Shown here: in pieces, positions 54,669-63,599 of the stretch
How positions within the stretch are numbered: the first letter of the stretch is position 1
How the letters are laid out: each line of letters opens with the position of its first letter
NCBI RefSeq assembly: GCF_030271255.1
Contig: NZ_JASJOM010000011.1
Coordinates: 62,001 to 126,000 of the forward strand
DNA length: 64,000 nucleotides
Source: Peribacillus folii
GTDB taxonomy: Bacteria > Bacillota > Bacilli > Bacillales > DSM-1321
Direction: 5' to 3'
Made by a program: the position numbers and the translations under genes
The notes under the pieces: generated by a model
Seen by the model: only the letters and a program-made list of their open reading frames with translations
The model's database searches: none
Told to the model about the DNA's origin: nothing

Positions 54669-57623
54669 TCACTTTCTATCTGCTGATATGTTCATGTGCG
54701 CAATCGGCTGATAATCTTCACGATTCCATTTACGTTCCACCTGTACGCCAAGCTGAGGATTCCTCTTTGCATACCGAGGGTTGTATAAAGGAAGCGGTTT
54801 GCTGCCTTTTACATTCAACAATTCCATTTTCACTTTTGTCTGTTTATACGCCGGTGTTTGCGTTCGGACATCGCCAACGCTTCCGGTCAATAGGTTGATG
54901 GCATTTTCATGGCTTACTGAATGCATCGGTACATACAATTCTTTTCCTTGCACTCGATCTGTCACCACCGCCCGGAGTTTAATCGCACCATAAGGGGACA
55001 CGAGGCGTACCAATGAGCCGTCTTTTACCCCGCGTTCCAAGGAAAGTTCCGGTGAAACCTCCACAAACACTTCAGGTAATTTATACTGAAGCCCTATGGA
55101 TTTATTGGTCATGTTTCCTTCATGGAAGTGCTCCAAAAGCCTTCCATTATTCAGCGTAAGATCAAATTCATGAGCAAACTCAATGGGCGGTACGTATTCC
55201 ACAAGGGATAAACGCGCCTTTCCATCCGGGAAGTTATAATGGTCCGTATAAAGAAGGGGCTCATCCGTACCATCCTTTTTCACTGGCCACATTAAACTTT
55301 TCCATCCTTCCAGCCGTTCATACGATACACCTTCAAAGAGCGGTGACAAGCTTGCAATTTCATCCATGATTTCACTTGGATGTTCATAGCCCCAATTGGC
55401 ACCCATATATTTCGCAACTTGTTGCAGGATCCACCAATCTGGTTTGGATTCACCCAATGGATCAAGTACACGATACAGACGTTGGATACGTCTCTCCGTA
55501 TTCGTGAACGTTCCATCTTTCTCCAATGAAGGAGCTGCAGGTAAAACGACATCTGCAAATTGTGCCGTTTTCGTTAAGAAGATATCTTGGACCACGAAAA
55601 ATTCAAGTTTGCCAAGCGTTTCATGTACATGATTGGAATTCGAATCCACCCAAGCCATATCTTCTCCCATTAGGTACATCGCTTTTAGTTCACCATTCTC
55701 CACCGCTTCTAACATTTCGATGTTCGTTAGGCCTGGTTTATCGGAAATGCTCACTCCGTATGATTGTTCGAATTTCTCTCGTGCCCTGTCATCCGATAGA
55801 CGTTGATTTCCTGGAAGCCATTGAGGCAGGGTGCCCATGTCACACGAGCCTTGCACATTATTATGGCCCCGAAGAGGATACGCCCCTGCACCGTGGCGGC
55901 CAAAGTTCCCTGTTACCAATAGTAGGTTGGCAATGGCTGCCGATGTATGCGATCCCGAGATATTTTGTGTGACGCCCATTCCCCATAAAATACATGTTCC
56001 ATCTGCCTTGTGAATCATTTTGGCCGTTTCGATAAGCTGTTCTTTTGGAAGACCTGTTATTTCTTCCGCATATTCCAGCGTGTATGTTTCTAAGAGCTCC
56101 GTATATTCACCATATTGATTTACATGTTTTTCTATGAATGCTTCATCATGCCAGCCTTGATCGATGATGTATTTGGCAATGGCCGTTATCCATACATAAT
56201 CGGTTCCTTGTTTTGGATGTAAAAACAAATCGGAACGTTCGGCCATTTCGTGTTTTCGAAGATCCGAAACGATCAGTTTTTGGCCATGTAATTTCTTGGC
56301 ACGTTTTACCCGAGTTGCCAACACCGGATGACCTTCAGTCGGGTTCGCACCAATGATGATGACAAGGCCGGCACTGGCAATATCTTTGATCGTACCGGAG
56401 TCGCCTCCATATCCTACTGTCGAAAGCAATCCATCGGTGGCAGGAGACTGACAATATCTTGAACAGTTGTCAATGTTGTTTGATTCAAATACTTGACGGG
56501 CTAGCTTTTGCATAAGATAGGCGTCTTCATTCGTTGTTTTAGAAGAGCTTACAAAGCCAAGCGCTTGCCCTCCGTAGGTTTGTTTTAGTGCCCCCATTTT
56601 TCCTGCAATCAATGCCAAGGCTTCCTCCCATGTGGCAGGGACAAATGCATCGCCTTTTCGGATCAAAGGCGTTGTAAGCCGTTGCTCGCTGTTTACGAAG
56701 TCCCATCCGAATTTCCCTTTTACACAGGTTGAAACGCTGTTGACGGGACTATTTTCCGTAGGTTCTACTTTTAAGATTTCCCGTCCTTTTGTCCATACCT
56801 CGAATGAGCATCCTACGCCACAAAATGTACAAACCGTTTTTGTTTTCTTAGTGCGTGTATCACGCATTGCCGCTTCCACTTCTGATAAGGCAAAAATGGT
56901 TTTGTAATCCGGTTCGACTTCTTTAATCAAGTCAACCATAGGATTTAACAAATCTTTTGGAATGGCCGTCATGAGCCCCGCTTCGCCCAACATCGATTTT
57001 TCCATTAATGCGTTACAGGGACAAACGGTGGCACATTGTCCACAAGATACACATGAAGATTCATTGATGGATTTGCCATCATCCCACACGACACGGGGAA
57101 TCTCACGTTCCCAATCAATGGACAGGGTTTCGTTGACCTGCAGGTCTTGGCATACTTCCACGCAGCGGCCGCAAAGGATACATTGATCCGGATCGTATCG
57201 GTAAAACGGATGGGACATATCCACGTCATATCCTTTTTCACGGTATGGCCGGGTTTGATGTTCGATTTCCAATAATTCAGCTGTGTTATGAACACGGCAG
57301 TTTCCGTTGTTATTATCACAAACCGTACAATATAGTAAGTGGTTCTCCAAAATGCGGTCCATCGCTTCCATTTGCGATGCCTTTGCCAATTCTGAGGAAG
57401 TTAAAATATTCATGCCTTCCTCGATGTCTGTCGAACAAGCTCGCATGATTTTCCCATCAATTTCACACATGCAGGTATCACACGTTTGAATGGGACCTAA
57501 TACTTCCGAATAACAGATATGTGGATGATCTATTCCTTGTTCCAAAAGATAATCAAGGATTCGCGTCCCCTGTTTCACTTCATGCTGCTGTCCATTAATT
57601 TTCACTCGGACTGTTTCTGCCAT
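54669..57623 (-). CDS. formate dehydrogenase-like molybdoenzyme, alpha subunit (paralogue 2)
   Basis: The 984-residue protein has the same domain order as paralogue 1: N-terminal 2Fe-2S ferredoxin (HICYSEVLGPIQTCDTCMCEIDGKIMRACST), CTVCDNNNGNC, two 4Fe-4S motifs (CILCGRCVEVCQDLQ and CVSCGQCATVCPCN), CTFCGVGC in the Moco domain and the Moco cysteine in NCSRYCQSPAT. ATG 57623 follows TAGGAGATTTT; a reading from 57695 would run through the leader hairpin and is rejected. Its leader holds a strong terminator. The two FDH proteins are clear paralogues, sharing long identical stretches. Confidence 0.9.
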   Translation of the reverse strand: MAETVRVKINGQQHEVKQGTRILDYLLEQGIDHPHICYSEVLGPIQTCDTCMCEIDGKIMRACSTDIEEGMNILTSSELAKASQMEAMDRILENHLLYCTVCDNNNGNCRVHNTAELLEIEHQTRPYREKGYDVDMSHPFYRYDPDQCILCGRCVEVCQDLQVNETLSIDWEREIPRVVWDDGKSINESSCVSCGQCATVCPCNALMEKSMLGEAGLMTAIPKDLLNPMVDLIKEVEPDYKTIFALSEVEAAMRDTRTKKTKTVCTFCGVGCSFEVWTKGREILKVEPTENSPVNSVSTCVKGKFGWDFVNSEQRLTTPLIRKGDAFVPATWEEALALIAGKMGALKQTYGGQALGFVSSSKTTNEDAYLMQKLARQVFESNNIDNCSRYCQSPATDGLLSTVGYGGDSGTIKDIASAGLVIIIGANPTEGHPVLATRVKRAKKLHGQKLIVSDLRKHEMAERSDLFLHPKQGTDYVWITAIAKYIIDQGWHDEAFIEKHVNQYGEYTELLETYTLEYAEEITGLPKEQLIETAKMIHKADGTCILWGMGVTQNISGSHTSAAIANLLLVTGNFGRHGAGAYPLRGHNNVQGSCDMGTLPQWLPGNQRLSDDRAREKFEQSYGVSISDKPGLTNIEMLEAVENGELKAMYLMGEDMAWVDSNSNHVHETLGKLEFFVVQDIFLTKTAQFADVVLPAAPSLEKDGTFTNTERRIQRLYRVLDPLGESKPDWWILQQVAKYMGANWGYEHPSEIMDEIASLSPLFEGVSYERLEGWKSLMWPVKKDGTDEPLLYTDHYNFPDGKARLSLVEYVPPIEFAHEFDLTLNNGRLLEHFHEGNMTNKSIGLQYKLPEVFVEVSPELSLERGVKDGSLVRLVSPYGAIKLRAVVTDRVQGKELYVPMHSVSHENAINLLTGSVGDVRTQTPAYKQTKVKMELLNVKGSKPLPLYNPRYAKRNPQLGVQVERKWNREDYQPIAHMNISADRK

Positions 57624-57650
57624 TTTAAAATCTCCTATTCTAAAAAAATC

Positions 57651-57713
57651 AAAAAAAGCCCGCCATAAAATAGAGTGTGTACAAGTCATACACATTCTAT
57701 TTTATGGCGGGCT
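57651..57713 (-). terminator. long terminator hairpin directly before the second FDH ribosome site
   Basis: Minus-strand stem of about 25 bases (AGCCCGCCATAAAATAGA and complement, one mismatch) with a seven-base loop and then seven T. Just 28 bases before the FDH2 start codon and past a promoter at 57838-57866, so it would be read before FDH2 and could attenuate it; it also lies downstream of moaD and could simply end that operon. Confidence 0.75.
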
Positions 57714-57837
57714 AATAACTAAGCAGTTTTATCTACTTGTAATCCATCTCACCACAATATAAAAAGAAAAACAGGATATTACGGCAAGTTGTCGTTACCT
57801 CATATCAATGATTTCCTTATACGTATCTTCATATATC

Positions 57838-57866
57838 ATTATAATACTTTACATAGGGAAGCTCAA
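57838..57866 (-). promoter_or_regulatory. sigma-A promoter upstream of second FDH
   Basis: TTGAGC (57866-57861) and perfect TATAAT (57843-57838) with 17 bases between on the minus strand. Predicted start near 57831 gives a 208-base leader with the terminator hairpin at its end. Confidence 0.65.
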
Positions 57867-57926
57867 TAAGAATTCCAAGCGATGGGCGAATTAAAGAATC
57901 CAAATTACACCAATATTTACCAAACC

Positions 57927-58160
57927 TCATCCGCCGCTAACCGGGGGAATAAAGGCAACTGTATCTTGATCCTTTATCATTTCTTCATCCGTTACGAAGC
58001 TTTCGTTAATGGCGGTCATGAATTGGTCAAAAGATAATAGCGGATATTTACTTTCAAAATATCGTTTCAGCTGCAAAACTGTGATCTGATCTTTTTTTAT
58101 GACTATTCGATCCAATCCGATTACATCCCTTATTTCTGCAAAAAATAAAACTGTGATCAT
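57927..58160 (-). CDS. moaD: molybdopterin synthase small subunit (MoaD)
   Basis: Ubiquitin-like sulfur carrier. The 77-residue protein begins ITVLFFAEIRDVIG and ends in the essential VSGG, whose terminal glycine is thiocarboxylated. AAGGAGG lies before the ATG, and two bases separate it from the moaE stop. Works with MoaE to make molybdopterin from cPMP. Confidence 0.92.
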   Translation of the reverse strand: MITVLFFAEIRDVIGLDRIVIKKDQITVLQLKRYFESKYPLLSFDQFMTAINESFVTDEEMIKDQDTVAFIPPVSGG

Positions 58161-58162
58161 TC

Positions 58163-58615
58163 TTATTCCTCCTTACTCGGACTTCCTTCCGGATACTCGG
58201 CATGCCCTAGTTGATCTCCAATCCACATCGTTCCGTCCTCCCAAAACTCTTTTTTCCAAATAGGTACGATTTGTTTAATTCGTTCTATGGAATATTCATT
58301 CGCTTCGTATGCGGTTTTCCGATGCGGCGCAGAAACAGCAATAACAACGGCGATATCCGCTATTTCCAACTTGCCTGTTCTATGAGTGATGGCAACCAAG
58401 GCATCAGGCCATTTATTCTTGATTTCTTCCCCGATTTGCCCCAACATTTTTACCGCCATTGTATCGTACGCTTGATATTCAAGTGACAGCGTCCTTTTTC
58501 CTTTGGTCAATTCCCTCACGGTTCCGATGAAAACCGTGATGGCTCCTGCTTCCCTTCTGGAAACCAGGTTCGTTACCTCTTCTACGGATATGGGGTCATG
58601 GACTATTTTAAACAT
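58163..58615 (-). CDS. moaE: molybdopterin synthase catalytic subunit (MoaE)
   Basis: The 150-residue protein has FKIVHDPISVEEVTNLVSRREAGAITVFIGTVRE, HRTGKLEIADIAVVIAVSAPHR and the catalytic KKEFWEDG region. ATG 58615 is chosen because AAGGTGG lies eight bases upstream and the product then starts as in other MoaE; 58645 is an in-frame alternative without a site. Partner of MoaD. Confidence 0.9.
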   Translation of the reverse strand: MFKIVHDPISVEEVTNLVSRREAGAITVFIGTVRELTKGKRTLSLEYQAYDTMAVKMLGQIGEEIKNKWPDALVAITHRTGKLEIADIAVVIAVSAPHRKTAYEANEYSIERIKQIVPIWKKEFWEDGTMWIGDQLGHAEYPEGSPSKEE

Positions 58616-58661
58616 CGTTTGTTCCACCTTTTTCGCCACCTCCATGGAGATTGATTAAAGT

Positions 58662-59954
58662 CTACGATCTGTAGGATGGGACAATGTCATCCCAAGGCCA
58701 GGCACTGCCCTGTACGTCTTCCAATAATAAAACATCGACAGCCATTCCCTTTTGATATCCCCTCGTGCCTCCTGGAAGGACGATGAATGCATCCGCTCCC
58801 GCTAAAGAAGATACGGCACCAGATTTATTGAAACCCGAAGGCGAAGCAAATAATCTGCCTTTATCATAGGAAAGCGTCCCCCTTATCAATCGGGTAAACG
58901 GATTGGGTTTTGTAAAGTCCTCCCCTAACGATGCCGCTTCTTTTTTGAGGTGTGGCCGATCATTGAATAAGTGGATGCGAATCACAGGCCTTACAAATAA
59001 CTCGAATCCAACGTAACATGCAGACGGATTGCCCGATAAACCGAATAATAGCTTTCCATTCAATTGCGCCACCGTCGTTACACTTCCAGGCCGCATCGCG
59101 ACTTTATTAAAGAGGACACCAGCTCCTAATTTTTCGTAAATTGCCGGCAAATGATCATAGTCCCCCACCGATACACCGCCGGTAGTAATAAGCATATCCA
59201 CATCAGCCAGGGCATTTTTGACAGCCGTGAAGCAGCCATCGAAATCATCGCTCAATTTTCCGAAATACTTAACGTCCCCTCCGGCTCTCTCGATTTGCGA
59301 AAGCATCATGTAGGCGTTGCTATTCCTGATCTTTCCGGGTTTTAGCTGTTCACTTACTTCAAGCAGTTCACTTCCTGTGGCTATGACACCTACAACAGGT
59401 TTTTTGGCAACAGGTACCCTGCTGTATCCGAACGTTGCCAATAATGCCGAAATGCCTGGATTGATATAGGTACCTCTTTTTGCCAAGATGGTCCCTTGTG
59501 TTGTATCTTCACCTTCAAAAGAGATGTTATCTCCTTTGTTGAGTGAACGTTTAATTTTAATGAACTTCTGATTGGATTCCGTGAATTCCTTCACTAATTC
59601 TAGCATGAAAACTGCACTGCAGCCCTCGGGAATTTGAGCACCGGTCATGATCCTGACAGCTTCAAAGGGTCTGACTTGTCCCTCAAAAACCATACCTGCA
59701 CCTATTTCGCCCACCACTTTCAATGACAAGGGATGATGGCTTGTCGCAGTGCTTGTATCTTCGTATCGAACGGCAAATCCATCATATGGCGAACGATCAA
59801 ATGAAGGCACATTATGATCGGCTATCAGATCTTCAGCTAGAAACCGGCCATAAGCCTTTTCCAGAGGAATCATTTCCTTCAGGCCATTCTTGGCGTACTG
59901 CGTTACTTTACGTACGCATTCAGCTATCTGGATCGGGGTTCGTTTTTCTACCAT
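58662..59954 (-). CDS. moeA: molybdopterin molybdenumtransferase (MoeA)
   Basis: Inserts molybdate into adenylylated molybdopterin. The 430-residue protein has PSFDRSPYDGFAVR, the MoCF-binding TTGGVSVGDYDHLPAIYEKLGAGVLFNKVAMRPGSVT and GLSGNPSACYVGFELFVRPV. ATG 59954 follows AGAAGGAG at eight bases; GTG 59963 is less likely. Sits between the MoeB-like gene and MoaE in the operon. Confidence 0.92.
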   Translation of the reverse strand: MVEKRTPIQIAECVRKVTQYAKNGLKEMIPLEKAYGRFLAEDLIADHNVPSFDRSPYDGFAVRYEDTSTATSHHPLSLKVVGEIGAGMVFEGQVRPFEAVRIMTGAQIPEGCSAVFMLELVKEFTESNQKFIKIKRSLNKGDNISFEGEDTTQGTILAKRGTYINPGISALLATFGYSRVPVAKKPVVGVIATGSELLEVSEQLKPGKIRNSNAYMMLSQIERAGGDVKYFGKLSDDFDGCFTAVKNALADVDMLITTGGVSVGDYDHLPAIYEKLGAGVLFNKVAMRPGSVTTVAQLNGKLLFGLSGNPSACYVGFELFVRPVIRIHLFNDRPHLKKEAASLGEDFTKPNPFTRLIRGTLSYDKGRLFASPSGFNKSGAVSSLAGADAFIVLPGGTRGYQKGMAVDVLLLEDVQGSAWPWDDIVPSYRS

Positions 59955-59971
59955 ACCTTTCACTCCTTCTA

Positions 59972-60988
59972 TTAGCCCAGCAGACGATAATAAAGATTTT
60001 TAGCAAGCTGGATATCATTCGTTCCGTGAACAAAAACACGTCCATCACCAAATATAACCAGGCGATGATTGTGAAGCTGACATGATAGTAAATAAGGATT
60101 TCTAGTAACGGTGCCGTGTGCTTTCAATCGCTTTTCCAATTGGTCAAAGTTATATTCATTCATCCTGGAAGGTCTGATTTGAACGGTATTCCTCCCGCAC
60201 AATACTTCTGTTTTAGTCTGGTTTTCATAGGATAAATAAGGATACATCCTAGCTGCTCCACAGGTCGGGCAGTCTTCTTTTCTGATTTTTTCCAATGTAA
60301 TGGCGTAATGCTGGTTGTTCCATACATCAAATGTCAAAAACGTTTTTCTCAGCGCTGAAAAATCACCGACTAGAATTTTGAACGCTTCCGCTACTTGATA
60401 AGCTGAAACAATTTGTACAGCCGGGCCAATGATCCCTGCTGTATCACATGTTGCCCCTCCGCCAGGTACCTTCTTCAGAATGCAATGCAGACATGGTGTC
60501 TCCCCTGGAATGACCGTGTACGCAGCTCCATAGCTTCCTACACATGAGCCATATATCCAGGGAATGTTAAACTTATGCGAAAGATCATTTAAAATGAAGC
60601 GAATGTCAAAATTGTCCGTACCATCAATGATGAGATCAATCCCGCTTAGCAAGCCCTCGAGATTTTCCGGTCTTGCATCCATTACGAACGCTTCAATTTC
60701 AACCTCTGAATTGATTTGCCGCAAATGCTCTCTAGCAGCCATGGCTTTTGGAATTTGACCTTCAGCATCACGCTCGTCATATAACTGCTGGCGCTGCAAA
60801 TTGCTCCATTCCACATAATCTCGATCAATGATCGTCAATTTCCCGATCCCTGCACGCACTAAAGCTTCAGCACCTGCACTGCCCAATGCCCCAGCTCCAA
60901 CAACCAGCACATGCTTATGTCGGATATTTTCTTGGCCCTTTGATCCTATCTGCTTGAACAGCTGTTGCCGTGAATAACGATCGTTCAA
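59972..60988 (-). CDS. moeB: MoeB/ThiF-family adenylyltransferase with C-terminal extension
   Basis: Activates MoaD by C-terminal adenylylation. The 338-residue protein has VVGAGALGSAGAEALVRAGIGKLTIIDRDYVEWSNLQRQ, the catalytic IDGTDNFDIRFILND, and the zinc-site pairs CLHC (about 168) and CPTC (about 248). TTG 60988 follows TAGGAGAG. Beyond about residue 255 there is an 80-residue C-terminal region of unknown fold instead of the rhodanese domain found in some MoeB homologues. Gene context favours MoeB over ThiF. Confidence 0.85.
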   Translation of the reverse strand: MNDRYSRQQLFKQIGSKGQENIRHKHVLVVGAGALGSAGAEALVRAGIGKLTIIDRDYVEWSNLQRQQLYDERDAEGQIPKAMAAREHLRQINSEVEIEAFVMDARPENLEGLLSGIDLIIDGTDNFDIRFILNDLSHKFNIPWIYGSCVGSYGAAYTVIPGETPCLHCILKKVPGGGATCDTAGIIGPAVQIVSAYQVAEAFKILVGDFSALRKTFLTFDVWNNQHYAITLEKIRKEDCPTCGAARMYPYLSYENQTKTEVLCGRNTVQIRPSRMNEYNFDQLEKRLKAHGTVTRNPYLLSCQLHNHRLVIFGDGRVFVHGTNDIQLAKNLYYRLLG

Positions 60989-61126
60989 CGAACTCTCCTA
61001 CTTTCTCACGAAAATCATTTATGATGGTGCCTCTCATTGTTCCAAACTTCGTCCCGTTGGACTTCGGTAAAATTCAAGAATTCTTATATACTAATAACCT
61101 GGCAGATCGGAAGATTCGTAATGTAA

Positions 61127-61612
61127 TCAAGATTCATGAAAAAAGTCCCCGCTTTTCCCGCCCGTTTTTTGGACTAAATATGTTTCTTTGATGACCATCG
61201 TTTTATCCACCGCTTTACACATATCATAAAAAGTAAGGGCGGCAACGGATACGGCAGTCAATGCTTCCATTTCGACTCCTGTTTTCTCATTGCATATCAC
61301 CGTAGCTTGTATGATCAACTCATAGCCTTTGTCATTTTTTTGATAATGAAAGGTAAAGTTACTTCCCTGCAGCATGATTGGATGGCACATCGGAATGATA
61401 TCAGCTGTTTTTTTGGCAGCCATTATTCCCGCAATCTGTGCTACTTGAAGCGGATCTCCCTTTTTTATCAATCTGTTTTCGATTGCATCGAACAGTTCAT
61501 TTGATAAAGCGATCGTGCTTTGCGCAATAGCTGTCCGTGAAGTGATCTCTTTTTGGGATACATCGACCATCCTAGGTCTTCCTTCTTCATTCCAATGTGA
61601 AAAATCGCTCAT
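61127..61612 (-). CDS. moaC: cyclic pyranopterin monophosphate synthase (MoaC)
   Basis: With MoaA converts GTP to cPMP. The 161-residue protein has MVDVSQKEITSRTAIAQ, MAAKKTADIIPMCHPIMLQG, GVEMEALTAVSVAALTFYDMCKAVDKTM and TYLVQKTGGKSG, all MoaC signatures. ATG 61612 follows AGGAGG; a second ATG at 61615 lies too close. Lies next to MoaA. Confidence 0.94.
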   Translation of the reverse strand: MSDFSHWNEEGRPRMVDVSQKEITSRTAIAQSTIALSNELFDAIENRLIKKGDPLQVAQIAGIMAAKKTADIIPMCHPIMLQGSNFTFHYQKNDKGYELIIQATVICNEKTGVEMEALTAVSVAALTFYDMCKAVDKTMVIKETYLVQKTGGKSGDFFHES

Positions 61613-61660
61613 CATTTGCCTCCTTGGTATGTTTAGAAACCATATAAATCGGATAACGGA

Positions 61661-62677
61661 TCATCCGCCAATATGGGACATCTCTATCTTTGAACCGCTT
61701 TTCGGCCTATTGCCACCCGCTCGTTCGTCAGAATATCGATCACCGCGATGATGCCAAATATCAGCGATTTTATTCGTGATCACCTCATCCGATTGTTCAG
61801 AGCGAAGCAAATGACGAAGGTCATAACCACTTGATGCAAACAAACATGTATATAATTTTCCTTCAGCAGAAACCCGGGCTCTAGAACAAGTAGAACAAAA
61901 AGAATCGGTGACAGATGAAATGATCCCGATTTCTTGATCGCTATCCATATACCGATACCTCGTTGCCACTTCTCCTATATAATTCGGCTTGATTCGTTCA
62001 AGTGGCATCACTTCCCCGATTCGATCCAAAATGTCTTTTTTGGTCATTACTTCCGCCAATCTCCAGCCGTTTGAATTTCCTACATCCATATACTCGATGA
62101 AGCGAAGTGTATGCTTCTTCTCTTTAAAATATCTTGCCATCGGTACGATATCTTGGTCGTTTTTCCCTTTTTGGACGACCATATTCACTTTCACCTTTAA
62201 CCCAGCTTCAGAAGCTGCCTGAATGCCTTCCAGCACCCTTGAAACCTTGCTTCTGTTTCCATTTAACTTGGTGAATCGCTCATCATCCAAGGAATCGAGA
62301 CTGACTGTCACTCGTCTTAACCCGGCGTCGAATAAAAGGGGGGCAAACTTTTTAAGAAGAGATCCGTTCGTCGTGATGCCCATATCCTTAACTCCGGCAA
62401 TTGAATTCAATCGCTGGATCAATTGGGGAAGATCCTTGCGTAATAGAGGTTCTCCCCCTGTAATGCGGATTTTCGTAACACCTAAAGAAACGAATATCCT
62501 TGTTAAACGTTCCATTTCTTCAAAAGACAGAATTTTATCCGAAGCTAAAAAAGGAAAATCGGGACCAAAGATTTCTTCAGGCATGCAGTAGCGACAGCGA
62601 AAATTACAACGATCCGTGACAGATAAACGCAAATCCTTCAAGGGCCGCTGTAACTTATCCAAAATGACTTCTTCCAC
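61661..62677 (-). CDS. moaA: GTP 3',8-cyclase (MoaA, radical SAM)
   Basis: The 338-residue radical SAM enzyme has the SAM cluster motif CNFRCRYC (C24, C28, C31), [10 protein letters not shown], and a C-terminal second cluster in [18 protein letters not shown]. Begins with GTG 62677 and a weak ribosome site, so it may be coupled to FdhD. First step of Moco synthesis; ends GG as MoaA usually does. Confidence 0.94.
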   Translation of the reverse strand: MEEVILDKLQRPLKDLRLSVTDRCNFRCRYCMPEEIFGPDFPFLASDKILSFEEMERLTRIFVSLGVTKIRITGGEPLLRKDLPQLIQRLNSIAGVKDMGITTNGSLLKKFAPLLFDAGLRRVTVSLDSLDDERFTKLNGNRSKVSRVLEGIQAASEAGLKVKVNMVVQKGKNDQDIVPMARYFKEKKHTLRFIEYMDVGNSNGWRLAEVMTKKDILDRIGEVMPLERIKPNYIGEVATRYRYMDSDQEIGIISSVTDSFCSTCSRARVSAEGKLYTCLFASSGYDLRHLLRSEQSDEVITNKIADIWHHRGDRYSDERAGGNRPKSGSKIEMSHIGG

Positions 62678-62719
62678 TATTCTCAGCTCTTTTCCATAAG
62701 TTTGAAAACACCATTATTC

Positions 62720-63514
62720 TTACTGGTACACAATTCGTTCAGGACATGTATAAATATTAAATGATTGATTTCGGATGAATCCTACTGTCGTAATTCCTAA
62801 GCCTTCCGCCAATTCTAGCGCCAATTCGGTAGGAGCTGATTTCGACAGAACTATTTCACACCCGATTTTTGCCACCTTCAATAAAATTTCTGATGAAATC
62901 CTGCCGCTGAAAACAATGATCTTATTACCGATCGTGATATCATGCTTCAAGCAGTGGCCATATATTTTATCCAAGGCATTATGCCTTCCAATATCCATGC
63001 GGCTTAGCATGAAATCCTCCACGTCACATAAGGCGGCGTTATGGACCCCTCCCGTGTCCTGAAAAATAGTAGCTGATTCTTGTAAATTCCTCATTAAGCG
63101 CAGACAATCATCCGGGGTTATCTTCACCCTGATTTCCTTCATTTTCTTGGCAGTCAAAGCATCATTGACAAAAACAAACCCTTGTCTGCTCATTCCACAG
63201 CAAGATGTAATGTAGCGCTTGTTTTGGAAGCTTTGATAATAAGGATTGAGCTTGTCTATCTTCACGTGCACGAACCCTTCTTTTTCTTGATACCAAATAT
63301 CTTTAATTTCCTCGTATTTCCTGATGATTCCTTCCGATGCCAAATAGCCTATGACCATATCTTCAATATATTCCGGTGTACAGACCATCGTAACGAATTC
63401 CTGTTCATTGATTTTTACCGTAACAGGAAACTCTGTGACAATTGCATCCTCTGCACGAACCATATGCCCATTGGTAAATTTCAGTATCTCCCTTTTCCCC
63501 ACCGTTGGTTTCAT
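62720..63514 (-). CDS. fdhD: formate dehydrogenase accessory sulfurtransferase (FdhD)
   Basis: Transfers sulfur to the Moco of formate dehydrogenase, required for activity. The 264-residue protein has VTEFPVTVKINEQEFVTMVCTPEYIEDMVIGYLASEGII, the sulfur-transfer loop TSCCGMSRQG with two cysteines, DTGGVHNAAL and GRHNALDKIYG. ATG 63514 corresponds to the usual family start; 63526 is possible. It leads the molybdopterin operon, tying the pathway to the FDH genes downstream. Confidence 0.92.
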   Translation of the reverse strand: MKPTVGKREILKFTNGHMVRAEDAIVTEFPVTVKINEQEFVTMVCTPEYIEDMVIGYLASEGIIRKYEEIKDIWYQEKEGFVHVKIDKLNPYYQSFQNKRYITSCCGMSRQGFVFVNDALTAKKMKEIRVKITPDDCLRLMRNLQESATIFQDTGGVHNAALCDVEDFMLSRMDIGRHNALDKIYGHCLKHDITIGNKIIVFSGRISSEILLKVAKIGCEIVLSKSAPTELALELAEGLGITTVGFIRNQSFNIYTCPERIVYQ

Positions 63515-63599
63515 ATTATAAAACATCCTTACAATTATATTCTTCTTAAAGAATTCTATACTTTTTCATAGGTGCTATACATTGGCCATAATCCCCTAT

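Noticed and set aside
57624-57695. Longer N-terminus of the second FDH
   Set aside because: Codes through the terminator hairpin and T-run; ATG 57623 has the ribosome site and the ferredoxin-domain start.
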